This document shows positions 7,065-14,583 of a stretch of 64,000 nucleotides of DNA, piece after piece. The notes under the pieces were generated by a model. That model did not search any database. It was not told the DNA's origin and was given only the letters and a program-made list of their open reading frames with translations. Numbering within the stretch: the stretch's first letter is position 1; each line of letters starts with the position of its first letter. Both the position numbers and the translations under genes were made by a program. The stretch spans positions 4,958-68,957 of the forward strand of contig JBOHWH010000170.1 of the NCBI GenBank assembly GCA_050736695.1, in the 5' to 3' direction. This DNA is from JBARDN01 sp050736695. GTDB taxonomy: Bacteria > Desulfobacterota > Binatia > Binatales > Binataceae.

Positions 7065-8323
7065 CGCGGCTCTGGCGTAATTCGGACTTTCTGAAGCTTT
7101 GGACCGGCTCGACTATTTCGGTGTTCGGGTCGCTGGTCACGGTTGTCGCGTTGCCGTTTGCCGCGATCCTGACGCTTGGCGCGAGCCCGTTCCAGATGGC
7201 GTTGTTGCGCGCGAGCGACATCGTTCCCGCGTTGATCATGGCGCTGGTCGCGGGGGTCTGGGTCGATCGGCTGAAGCGGCGCCCGATCCTGATCATCACC
7301 GACCTCGGGCGCGCGATCTTGCTGGCGACGATTCCGGCCGCCGCGTTTGCGCATGTGCTCGGGATGGCGCAGCTCTACGCGGTCACTCTGCTCGCCGCGA
7401 TCCTCGGAATCTTTTTCGAGGTTGCGTACCGCTCTTATCTGCCCTCGATCGTCGAGAGAGCCGAGCTGGCCGAAGCGAACAGCAAACTCGGCGCGAGCGC
7501 CTCGGTCGCGGAGGTGGGCGCATTCAGCCTTGCGGGATGGATGGTGCAGGCGCTCAGCGCGCCGATCGCAATCCTGATCGACGCGATCTCGTTCCTGTTC
7601 TCGGCGGCCTTTGTCTGGAGGATCAGGGCGGTCGAGCCGGTCCCGCGCACCGAGGCCTCGCGCGAGAGTATACGGCGCGAAGTGGGCTAGGGCGCGCGCT
7701 TTGTGCTGAACGATTCGATTCTGCGCGCGCTGGTTCCCGCGATCGCTATCAGCACTTTCGGCACCAGCATGTTCGGCACCGAGTACTCGCTCTATGCACT
7801 GCGCACACTCGGCTTCAAACCCGGTGTGCTCGGAGTGATTTTTGCGATCGGCGGAATCGGTTCGCTCATCGGCGCGCTGATGGTCGAACGGATTTCGAAT
7901 CGCTATGGCGCGGGCCCGACGATGATCGCCGGCTTGACGCTGTGGGGGGCCGGCGAGCTTTGCGTTCCGATCGCGCGCTCGGCGACTATGCTTGGCGCCG
8001 TGCTGATGATCGCGCAACAACTCAGCGACGGCGCGGCGATGCTTTACTACATCAACCTCACCACGCTTCGGCAGACGATTCCTCCGGACACGATGCTCGG
8101 GCGGGTGAATGCGACAGTGCGATTTTTGGTGCTGACGTGCCAGCTCGCGGGAACCTTCGCCAGCGGAATTCTGGCCGAGGTCATCGGGCTTCGCGCGACG
8201 CTGGCGATCGGTGCGTCGGCGAATCTTGTCGCGGCAGGATGGCTGGTGATTTCTCCGATCCGGAATCTGGCGGACGTGAGCGGACCTGCCGATGCCAGAG
8301 CAACCGCCGCGCCGTCGCCATGA

Positions 8324-8540
8324 ACGATAACATAGGAGGACTCGTGGACTCGTCGCGCGCCCCTACGAATTTCGATCGGAGATTTCTTTCTTCGTAGGTG
8401 CGGCTCGAGAGCCGTCCGTCCCCGCTTTTGATCTCTCATATATTGATAGGAGCCTGGGCCGGGACTGATACCCTGTTTCCGCGCCGCCGTTATCGTCGGT
8501 TGCGGGGCTCAGCTATGCTTTCCGGTCGGGAACCTCGCCT
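8324..8540. repeat. Intergenic region with short inverted repeats
   Basis: No gene is supported here. CCTACGAA at 8362-8369 and its complement at 8391-8398 form an inverted repeat. It is followed directly by CGGCTC-GA-GAGCCG at 8401-8414. The second element resembles the GGCGGCTC/GAGCCGCC hairpin at 24670-24689, so these look like members of a dispersed repeat family. Confidence 0.5.
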
Positions 8541-8987
8541 ATGCCCGAAAATCCGCCCAAATTTGTCAGGGAAACCGCAGTCGAGCGATTCTTCAACCAA
8601 AGCTTTGGATTTCTGCTGCGCTTCGGGATTGGCGCGGCGCATAACTATTTGCTTATCACCAAGGGCCGCAAGACCGGGCGTGAGTTCTCGACCCCGGTCA
8701 ACCTGCTCGAAATGAACGGGCGCCGGTACCTGGTCGCGAGCCGCGGCGAAACCGGATGGGTCCGCAATGCGCGCGCTTCGGGCTCGATCGTTTTGAAAAA
8801 GGGCGCCAAGCAGTGGACCTGGAAGGTGCGCGAGCTTGCGATCGACGAACGTCCGCCGGTGATCAAGGAATTCCTCGATCGATTCGCGTCGTCGGTGCAG
8901 CGCTTCTACACGATTCGCGCCGGCTCGCCGGTCGAGGAGTTTCGCGCCGTGGCTCCATCCAATCCCGTCTTCGAGCTCAGCTCCTAG
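8541..8987 (+). CDS. Deazaflavin (F420)-type nitroreductase family protein
   Basis: A 148-residue protein of the DUF385/Ddn-like family, split beta-barrel flavin or F420-binding proteins. The diagnostic segment L-I-T-K-G-R-K-T-G-R-E-F-S-T-P-V appears at about residues 38-53, followed by G-R-R-Y-L-V-A-S-R-G-E-T-G-W-V-R-N, the usual cofactor-binding loop. Members reduce nitro compounds, quinones or fatty-acid substrates using F420H2 or FMN. Which cofactor this one uses is not visible. A full-length MFS gene begins 21 bp downstream, so the pair may be co-transcribed. Start ATG at 8541 gives the normal family length. Confidence 0.87.
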   Translation: MPENPPKFVRETAVERFFNQSFGFLLRFGIGAAHNYLLITKGRKTGREFSTPVNLLEMNGRRYLVASRGETGWVRNARASGSIVLKKGAKQWTWKVRELAIDERPPVIKEFLDRFASSVQRFYTIRAGSPVEEFRAVAPSNPVFELSS

Positions 8988-9008
8988 CGCCTTGCGCGGG
9001 ATCGCCAG

Positions 9009-10361
9009 ATGACTATCCCGACCGAGTCCGGCTTGCCGCTCTTTGCCGAGCCGCTACCGGGCGAGTCATCGACAGGCGAGCCGCTTCCGGCATTTTACGA
9101 TACCGCCGAGAATCGCGGGCGCGTGCGCTCGACCGTGTGGATCCTGATCGCGATGCTGGTTTATCAGGGTTACGCGGGCTCGATCGTCGTGGTTGCGTCG
9201 CCGTGGATCGCGAAGAGCTTTGCGCTCGGCGAGTCGGCGCTGGCGCGCGTGTTCGCGTTCCTTGCGCTCGCGGCGCTCGGCTCGCTCATCCTGTCGCGGA
9301 TGGTCGATAAGACGGGACGGCGGCGGGTGCTGATCTGGTCGGCGATAGCGATTCCGCTTGCGGCGCTGGGCGCGGCGGCCGCCACGAAGCTTGTGACATT
9401 CATCGCCTGCGCGATCGTGATGAACGCATTTCTGGGCGCGGCCGCCGCTTCCTCGATCGTGATCCTGGCCGAAGTGATGCCGATCGCGCGCCGCGCCGAG
9501 GGTCAGAGCTGGGCGGGAATCGCGGGCGCCGCGGGCAGCGGGCTCAGCGTCTTCCTGATCCCGATCATCATCTCGCTTGGGGTCTCGTGGCGATGGCTCC
9601 TGGTGATCGCGGGCGCGGGAATCGCCCTAGCGCCGATGGTTGCGCGAATCAAGGAAAGCGACCGGTGGACTGCCGTCGCGATCGAAGGCGGCGCGGAGCG
9701 CACGCACTTCTATGATGTTTTCGTGCCGCTCTATCGCAAGCGCTCGGTCACGCTGATCATCTGCACAATGCTCGCGGCCATATCGGGCGAGGGAGTGAAC
9801 GCGTGGTCATACTTCCACGCTGTTTCGACGGTGGGCCTGTCGCCGGCGATCGCGAGCACGCTCACTATCGTCAGCGGAGGCGTGGGCATGTTCGGATTTC
9901 CGCTGGGCGCGTGGGCGGCGGAACGCTTCGGGCGCGTGCCGACGATAGTGTTATCCGGACTGGCGGTCTCGACGCTCGCGCTGGGTTACTTCTGGGGGCC
10001 GCCAGCGCATTTCGCGCATCCCGCGTTGTGGCTCGGATTCGCGTATCTGATCCTCAACACCTGCGCGAACGCGTTGACTGTCGCCTCGAACTCCGCAGTC
10101 ACCGAGCTTTTTCCGACTGAATTGCGCGGCACGATTATCGGATGGTTTGCGCTGGTGGGCGCTGGCGGAGCGCTGGGCGCCGAGGCGACGATCTCGATCC
10201 TCGCGCGGCGGCTCGGCGGAATCGCGGGCGTGACCGGATGGCTGAGCCTGCTCGGAGTTCCGTCGGCGATCGCATTCGGCCTGCTGATCGACGAGACGCG
10301 CGGCCTCCCGCTAGAGGCCGCCGCCAGGGAAGAAGAATTCCGCACCGGCGATCCCGGCTAG
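9009..10361 (+). CDS. MFS transporter
   Basis: A 450-residue integral membrane protein with about twelve hydrophobic segments, starting after a polar N-terminal tail of about 45 residues. The motif S-R-M-V-D-K-T-G-R-R-R at about residues 96-106 matches the MFS loop 2-3 signature (G-x-x-x-D-R-x-G-R-R). A second copy, A-E-R-F-G-R, sits in the loop between helices 8 and 9. The fold resembles the sugar/acid porter type. Nothing in the sequence fixes the substrate. The gene ends just before a palindromic repeat region and is not in an obvious pathway operon apart from the preceding nitroreductase-like gene. Confidence 0.88.
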   Translation: MTIPTESGLPLFAEPLPGESSTGEPLPAFYDTAENRGRVRSTVWILIAMLVYQGYAGSIVVVASPWIAKSFALGESALARVFAFLALAALGSLILSRMVDKTGRRRVLIWSAIAIPLAALGAAAATKLVTFIACAIVMNAFLGAAAASSIVILAEVMPIARRAEGQSWAGIAGAAGSGLSVFLIPIIISLGVSWRWLLVIAGAGIALAPMVARIKESDRWTAVAIEGGAERTHFYDVFVPLYRKRSVTLIICTMLAAISGEGVNAWSYFHAVSTVGLSPAIASTLTIVSGGVGMFGFPLGAWAAERFGRVPTIVLSGLAVSTLALGYFWGPPAHFAHPALWLGFAYLILNTCANALTVASNSAVTELFPTELRGTIIGWFALVGAGGALGAEATISILARRLGGIAGVTGWLSLLGVPSAIAFGLLIDETRGLPLEAAAREEEFRTGDPG

Positions 10362-10414
10362 TCTCCGCGCGCTTTTGAGATGCCCTCGCCGATCAGGAGA
10401 GGGTGCGCCGAAGG

Positions 10415-10573
10415 CGCGGGTGAGGGTTCCGCTCTTACTCCTCGATTACCGCCAGAATCTGCACGACCACACAGTCCGTCTCGCGCGGCGCGACTTCATT
10501 CCAGGGGAGCACCGGCTTATGCGGAGGCGTGCATATCAATTGGAATAGACGCAGAGCGGAACCCTCATCCGCG
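10415..10573. repeat. 21-bp inverted repeats flanking a small ORF
   Basis: A 21-bp arm at 10415-10435 (begins CGCGGGTGAGGG) is matched by an inverted copy at 10553-10573 with a single mismatch. The 117 bp between carry a minus-strand open frame, ending in a TAA at 10435-10437, that reads as plausible protein (P-V-L-P-W-N-E-V-A-P-R-E-T-D). The right arm contains the stop codon of the JAMM gene. This could be a small non-autonomous element or a stem-loop at the end of the operon. Confidence 0.5.
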
Positions 10574-11062
10574 TGTCACTAGGCTTACAACCTCGAGCTC
10601 GGTCTCGGCGAATTCCTTGTTGGCTTCGTCCCACACGAATGCGGCGGCGCGTACGAACTTCCCCGCCCGGATCGACATCACAAGGTATGCCGTGTCCGGA
10701 TAGTCTGGTTCCGATGGATCGAACGAGCAGGCGGCCGCGCGATCGGTCGCGGAGAAATAGGCGCCGTGATCGGGATGCGAGTGATAAACGATCCGGAGCG
10801 CGAGTTTGCGGCGATCGACCTCGTTCATCACCGCCAGATGCTCCTTCGGCTCCATCAGGAACGCGGTTCGCGCGTCGCGCGAAAACGCGGCGGGATCCTC
10901 GGCGTGCTTGCGATTCTGGATATTGGTGATCGGGCGAACTTCCTCTACCGAATCGCCGGCGGCGCTTCCAATAATAAAGCCGCAGCATTCGTTTGGAAAT
11001 TCGCGCTCACCCTGTGCGACTATCGCATCGATACTTGCGCGCGTGATTGTAGCTCGCTTCAC
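10565..11062 (-). CDS. JAMM/Mov34-family metallopeptidase (M67)
   Basis: A 165-residue JAB1/MPN domain protein. The JAMM zinc motif is complete: Glu28 in N-E-C-C-G-F, then H-S-H-P-D-H-G-A-Y-F-S-A-T-D at about residues 93-106 (His-x-His plus Ser and Asp). Bacterial members cleave ubiquitin-like sulfur carriers such as ThiS/MoaD/CysO fusions or act in cysteine and siderophore pathways. No carrier gene is next to it here. Its start overlaps the stop of the ketopantoate reductase-like gene by 4 bp, so the two are translationally coupled. Cytosolic, since there is no signal peptide. Confidence 0.88.
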   Translation of the reverse strand: MKRATITRASIDAIVAQGEREFPNECCGFIIGSAAGDSVEEVRPITNIQNRKHAEDPAAFSRDARTAFLMEPKEHLAVMNEVDRRKLALRIVYHSHPDHGAYFSATDRAAACSFDPSEPDYPDTAYLVMSIRAGKFVRAAAFVWDEANKEFAETELEVVSLVTRG

Positions 11063-12066
11063 GTTTCCTCCGTGCGGGAATTTTCCGCGGCCATAGCCGC
11101 CGCACGCCGCCGCTCCGCGCCATGAATCATTCGGACCATCGTGGCGTTGATCGGCGCGTCGATTCCGTGACGCGCGCCGAGCTCGACGATCTTGCCGTTG
11201 AGTGCGTCGATATCGGTGCGCGCGCGGCGGTCCAAATCCGAGAGCATCGTGGGACGATGGCTGGCGGTCGCGGGAATCAGGCGGCCGTAGAAAACCTCGC
11301 GATAAGCACGGGCGTCGGAAAACGGCATCCGCACCTCCGCGCGCGCCGCAACCTCGAACGCCTCTTCGATCAGGTCATCCATAATCGCGCGCAGATCGGT
11401 GTCGGCCGCGAGCGCTCCGTAACTCGTCTCGAACAGGGCGCCGAGCGGGTTCAGCGCTGCGTTGTACACGAGCTTGGTCCAGATAATCGGCATGATATCG
11501 GCGTAGCCGAGAGCAGGCACGCCCGCCGCGCCGAGTGTCGCGGCGATTTCATGGGCGCGCGTCTCGAGCGCGGCCGCCAGCTCGCGATGCTGTTTGGGAT
11601 CGGGGCCGATCGCGACCGGATCGGCGAAGACGGTCACGTGCGCGGCGCCGGGATGCGGAATTTCCGCGCCGAAAATTACCCGTGCGCCGAGCACCCGTGA
11701 AATCGAAAAGCGTTCGGCCAGCGCCTCGATATTTCCAAGCCCGTTCTGCATCGAGACGATGATTCCGTCGCGGTCCAGCCGATCGGAAATCGCATCGGCG
11801 ATCGACGCGGTATCATACGGCTTGACCGTGCACAAAATCAGATCGTAGCGACCGCCGAGCTCCGCAGGATCGGCGGCTAGCGTCAGGCCTCGCACGCGCG
11901 ACTCGCCCAGGAGTCCGGTCACATGCAATCCGTCGCGTGCGATCGCGGCGAGATGAGCAGGCCGCCCGAGCATCGTCACCCGATGACCGGCCTGATGCAG
12001 ATGCGCGCCAACCACCGAGCCGATCGCGCCCGCACCCGCGATAAGAATTCGCTGAGCCGCCATCAT
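11059..12066 (-). CDS. panE: Ketopantoate reductase-like dehydrogenase
   Basis: A 335-residue NADPH-dependent reductase of the PanE/ApbA family, which reduces 2-dehydropantoate to pantoate in coenzyme A synthesis. The N-terminal Rossmann motif G-A-G-A-I-G-S lies at about residues 10-16. The C-terminal helical domain holds the conserved K-L-V-Y-N-A-A-L-N-P-L-G segment with the catalytic Lys. The frame is open to 12189, but the homologous N-terminus begins at M-M-A-A-Q-R-I-L-I (ATG 12066 or 12063), and the extra upstream part falls in a palindromic repeat. Paralogues of PanE often have other substrates, so the exact reaction is less certain than the family. Coupled to the JAMM gene. Confidence 0.85.
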   Translation of the reverse strand: MMAAQRILIAGAGAIGSVVGAHLHQAGHRVTMLGRPAHLAAIARDGLHVTGLLGESRVRGLTLAADPAELGGRYDLILCTVKPYDTASIADAISDRLDRDGIIVSMQNGLGNIEALAERFSISRVLGARVIFGAEIPHPGAAHVTVFADPVAIGPDPKQHRELAAALETRAHEIAATLGAAGVPALGYADIMPIIWTKLVYNAALNPLGALFETSYGALAADTDLRAIMDDLIEEAFEVAARAEVRMPFSDARAYREVFYGRLIPATASHRPTMLSDLDRRARTDIDALNGKIVELGARHGIDAPINATMVRMIHGAERRRAAAMAAENSRTEET

Positions 12067-12121
12067 GGAGAAAGTACGATCGAAACGCAGTCCAAACAAT
12101 CCACGGGATTTCACCTCGTCG

Positions 12122-12230
12122 CCGTCATTTCGCCCGCGGGGAGAAATCCCGGGCGCAGGGCTGCTGCAGGTCGCGTCGGCGCCGAGCATGGGCGGCCTCG
12201 GGATTTCTCGCCCAGAGCTCGAAATGACGG
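12122..12230. repeat. Nested palindromic repeat element
   Basis: CCGTCATTTCG at 12122-12132 is exactly complementary to 12220-12230, and inside it GAGAAATCCC at 12141-12150 is complementary to 12200-12209. The 109-bp element could fold into one large cruciform. The GTCATT...AATGAC edges recall widely dispersed intergenic repeats and the smaller copy at 4021-4070. Confidence 0.6.
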
Positions 12231-12330
12231 CACGGACAAGGAACTCTGATCCGAAAATTCTGAATCTGTGAAGCCCGTGTGATCGGTGGATTGTTTGACG
12301 CTTGCGCTTTCAAGCGGCTACATAGCGAGC

Positions 12331-13176
12331 ATGGAACGGACTTCGATAAGGCTTGGCGGCGTCGAGCTTTCGAGCTCGATCATGAATGCCTCGGGTCCGC
12401 GATCTGCCGAGCGCGGCGAAATCTACGAGCTCGCGGCGGTGCATCGCGGCGCGATCGTTTTCAAGTCGTGCAATCTCGCGGGCCTCGCGACGCCCGACAA
12501 TCTCAAGAACGCCGGGGTCGAGCACTTCGCGGCGATCGCGGGCGAGCTTGCCCCGCGAGGCAAAAAGATCATCGCCAGTATCGTCGGCGCCAGCGAGGAG
12601 GAATTTATCGCGGTTGCGAGGCGGCTGGATCGCGCGGGCGCTGTAATCCTCGAGCTTAATCTCGCCGACGACTATGTGCTTAAGGCGCTTGCGCCGTTTG
12701 GATCGCTCGAGCGCGCCAAGGCGCTGATCGGGCGCGTGCGCGGCGAGGTCGCAGGCGTGCTCGCGGTAAAGCTTCCGCCGGCGACCGGATTGTCGGCGCG
12801 CGCGATTGCGGACTTGCTGAAATCGATGCGCGTCGCGATCGCGGTATGCCAGAACAATCTGCCCAAGGACCTGGAGGTCGATATCACAACCGCAATCGCG
12901 AAAGGTCCGGAGTGCGCGCTCTCGCATGCGCATGCGATTTTCCGCGAGAGCGAGGGGCTGCTCGATGTCGTTGCCGTCGGTGGAATCAACACGGGCCGCG
13001 ACGCATATATCGCGCATCTGGGCGGGGCGAAGGCGGTGCAGGTCGGTTCCGCGCTGATCAAAGAAGGCGCCGGCGCGCTCGGGCGGATCGATCGCGAGCT
13101 CGACGCGCTACTCGAGCAGCAGGGCAAGAGCACGGTCGGCGAGATCGTCGGCAAGCTTAGATTTGAGCCCGCATGA
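12331..13176 (+). CDS. Dihydroorotate dehydrogenase-like flavoprotein
   Basis: A 281-residue TIM-barrel protein of the class 1 dihydroorotate dehydrogenase fold. The FMN phosphate site V-G-G-I-N-T-G-R-D-A and G-A-K-A-V-Q-V-G-S-A-L is clear at about residues 211-236. N-x-F-K-S-C-N-type strand sequence (V-F-K-S-C-N) and V-K-L-P-P are also present. The usual active-site segment N-L-S-C-P-N is replaced by L-N-L-A-D-D, so the base Cys/Ser is not where expected and the reaction may differ from orotate formation. ATG 12331 is chosen because upstream in-frame codons are non-conserved and lie in the gap. A hairpin terminator follows at 13237. Confidence 0.8.
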   Translation: MERTSIRLGGVELSSSIMNASGPRSAERGEIYELAAVHRGAIVFKSCNLAGLATPDNLKNAGVEHFAAIAGELAPRGKKIIASIVGASEEEFIAVARRLDRAGAVILELNLADDYVLKALAPFGSLERAKALIGRVRGEVAGVLAVKLPPATGLSARAIADLLKSMRVAIAVCQNNLPKDLEVDITTAIAKGPECALSHAHAIFRESEGLLDVVAVGGINTGRDAYIAHLGGAKAVQVGSALIKEGAGALGRIDRELDALLEQQGKSTVGEIVGKLRFEPA

Positions 13177-13236
13177 TAATACGGCTGCGTGAAGTGTTGC
13201 TCCGATTCCGGCGGCGATGGTACGGTGGTCGGTCTG

Positions 13237-13257
13237 AACGCGCGCTTCGCGCGCGTT
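13237..13257 (+). terminator. Rho-independent terminator before tRNA-Glu
   Basis: AACGCGCGC at 13237-13245 pairs perfectly with 13249-13257 around a TTC loop and is followed by TGTCTTTAT. It should end the transcript of the DHOD-like gene and separate it from the tRNA. Confidence 0.75.
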
Positions 13258-13272
13258 TGTCTTTATGGCGCC

Positions 13273-13350
13273 GTCCCCGTCGTCTAGCTCGGCCTAGGAC
13301 ACCGGCCTTTCACGTCGGTAACACGGGTTCAAATCCCGTCGGGGACGCCA
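13273..13350 (+). tRNA. tRNA-Glu (anticodon TTC), CCA encoded
   Basis: Acceptor stem GTCCCCG (13273-13279) pairs with CGGGGAC (13340-13346), followed by the discriminator G and an encoded CCA at 13348-13350. The anticodon loop is C-T-T-T-C-A-C with anticodon TTC, closed by CCGGC/GTCGG. The T arm ACGGGTTCAAATCCCGT is intact. Confidence 0.96.
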
Positions 13351-13597
13351 AGAGAGGCAGAGATTCTAACCGCGTTCTTATCTGGGACGAGCTATGGGAA
13401 GCACTTGTGCCGCTTTTTGCCGGTGTAAAGGCGGCCAAAATCCGCGCGCGCCGAGGCGCCGAGAAATAGCGCAAAAAAATCGATGGACGTGATTTAGAGA
13501 GGGAGTATTCTTGAATTGTTCGCGTGACCGAATTGAATATGGTGTTCGTGTTGACGCGATGGACGCGCCGGCAATTTAGCGAACGAAGGAGAGAGTA

Positions 13598-13672
13598 ATG
13601 CCACAGCCTAACGACAAATGTCCGTGCGGATCTGGAAAGCTCTACAAGGATTGTTGCGGCAAGCCGAAGTAG
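13598..13672 (+). CDS. SEC-C motif microprotein (24 residues)
   Basis: A very short gene with ATG at 13598, TAG at 13670-13672, and a good ribosome site (GAAGGAGAGAG) just upstream. The product contains C-P-C-G-S-G-K-L-Y-K-D-C-C, a complete SEC-C zinc-binding motif as found at the C-terminus of SecA and YchJ. The Cys-x-Cys...Cys-Cys set would bind one zinc ion. Free-standing SEC-C peptides are known but are often missed because of size. Lys is frequent in the rest, suggesting nucleic acid or protein contact. A hairpin follows the gene at 13726. Its role is unknown. Confidence 0.8.
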   Translation: MPQPNDKCPCGSGKLYKDCCGKPK

Positions 13673-13725
13673 ACGTTCCCGATCTCGGATTTTGAGGGAC
13701 CTCAACCTCAACGATCATGGCTTGA

Positions 13726-13752
13726 GGTGAGCTCGGAATATCCGGGCTCACC
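13726..13752 (+). terminator. Terminator candidate after the SEC-C gene
   Basis: GGTGAGCTCGG at 13726-13736 pairs with CCGGGCTCACC at 13742-13752 (one G-T wobble) around AATAT. It is followed by TTCTCAT, a weak T-run. Confidence 0.55.
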
Positions 13753-13830
13753 TTCTCATAGTGGCGCATAATCTTCCCGGCCGTTTTTCATTGTCGCTTT
13801 GCACTTTCGTGCATTTCCGAAGCGGCGCCT

Positions 13831-13858
13831 TTGACTAACCGCATGCGCGTGGCATATT
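13831..13858 (+). promoter_or_regulatory. Sigma-70 promoter candidate for the AhpD-like gene
   Basis: TTGACT at 13831-13836, then 16 nt, then CATATT at 13853-13858 (four of six matches to the -10 consensus). This would give a leader of roughly 55-60 nt before the ATG at 13924. Confidence 0.45.
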
Positions 13859-13923
13859 GAGCGGTCCGGTCAGTCCTGAATCCGGGTTACGCCGAACCGA
13901 TAAAAAACCGAGGAAAAAACCTG

Positions 13924-14496
13924 ATGCCGCGAATTCCATTAGTCGAGCCCGAAAGCGCGCCACAAGAAATCAAAGACCTCTACGCGAAGTTTCCCGGCGG
14001 CGACGGGCAGCTCTTGAATGTAGTCAAGATGTTCGGGAACAATCGAAACTTCCTCGAAGGATTTTTGCACATCCTGAACGGTCTCTACTCAAATGCGAAA
14101 CTTCCGGCGCGATACCGCGAGCTCGCCTACCTTCGGGCCTCGCAGCTCAACTCGTGTCACTATTGAATTCCCACCCACGTGATGCTCGGTCGGAGCATCG
14201 GATTTACTCCCGAACAAATTGCCGCGATGCCGCAGGCGGACGTCAGCCCGCTGTTCGACGAAACCGATCGCATGGTGCTGAAATACTCGGAGGTCCTGAC
14301 TCGCGAAAATCGGGTGGATGACGACCTCTTCAACCGGCTGGCCGCGCGTTTCTCTCGCGAGGAGCTGGTCGAGCTCTGCTTCACGGTTGGGATGGCGGCG
14401 CTGGTGAATCGGGTTCACGCGACGTTTCGGACCGATCTCGACGCTTCCACCCGCGACATCGTCGGCGACGCGCCGTACTGTCCGATCGGGCGCTGA
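13924..14496 (+). CDS. AhpD-like (carboxymuconolactone decarboxylase family) selenoprotein
   Basis: A 190-codon gene of the AhpD/CMD family, thiol-based peroxidase or disulfide reductase proteins. One in-frame TGA (14164-14166, codon 81) interrupts it. The frame continues without change for 109 more codons of family-like sequence. The TGA falls in N-S-C-H-Y-U-I-P-T-H, which matches the AhpD active site C-x-x-C-x-x-x-H with selenocysteine at the second Cys position (Cys78, Sec81, His85). A hairpin with a G-G start to its loop follows at 14181-14199, at the spacing expected for a bacterial SECIS. A ribosome site (CGAGGAAA) precedes the ATG. A conventional reading would give an 80-residue fragment. 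Inference: Sec is inserted here, provided the genome has SelA/B/C/D. Confidence 0.85.
14181..14199 (+). promoter_or_regulatory. Bacterial SECIS-like hairpin
   Basis: GATGCTC (14181-14187) pairs perfectly with GAGCATC (14193-14199) around loop GGTCG. The loop begins 21 nt after the TGA. Bacterial SECIS elements are known to lie directly 3' of the UGA inside the coding region, with an apical loop carrying a G in the first two positions. Confidence 0.75.
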
Positions 14497-14583
14497 GACC
14501 CGGCGCCGATTCGGTAAAGTATTCCAATAGCCGGCCGCATCTGCTCTGATACCCCCGCTCTAGAAAGTAGGCGCGAGCCTGAA

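Larger units (their letters stand above)
6980..8323 (+). pseudogene. MFS transporter interrupted by an in-frame amber codon
   Basis: Major facilitator superfamily transporter of the type starting L-W-R-N-x-D-F-L-K-L-W-x-G. The coding sequence is continuous in one frame across 6980-8323 except for a TAG at 7688-7690. Codons before (R-R-E-V-G) and after (G-A-R-F-V-L-N-D-S) match the loop preceding the C-terminal six-helix half in relatives, so one base change in a GAG, CAG or TGG codon would explain the break. The start is also unclear. ATG 6980 lies only 13 bp from the divergent tetR start and places the dyads inside the gene, TTG 7025 is an alternative, and no ATG lies close to the conserved N-terminus. 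It is either a recent pseudogene, a split transporter, or a sequence error. Confidence 0.75.

Noticed and set aside
6286..7299. 337-codon reading of the TetR gene
   Set aside because: The extra 111 codons cover the operator dyads and MFS coding DNA on the other strand; the TetR domain starts right after ATG 6966.
7688..7690. TAG as pyrrolysine codon in the MFS gene
   Set aside because: Pyrrolysine is unknown in MFS proteins, and nothing in the window supports Pyl synthesis; mutation or error is simpler.
7037..8397. Long frames on both strands over the MFS gene
   Set aside because: Arg/Asp-rich shadow frames of the MFS gene caused by high GC content.
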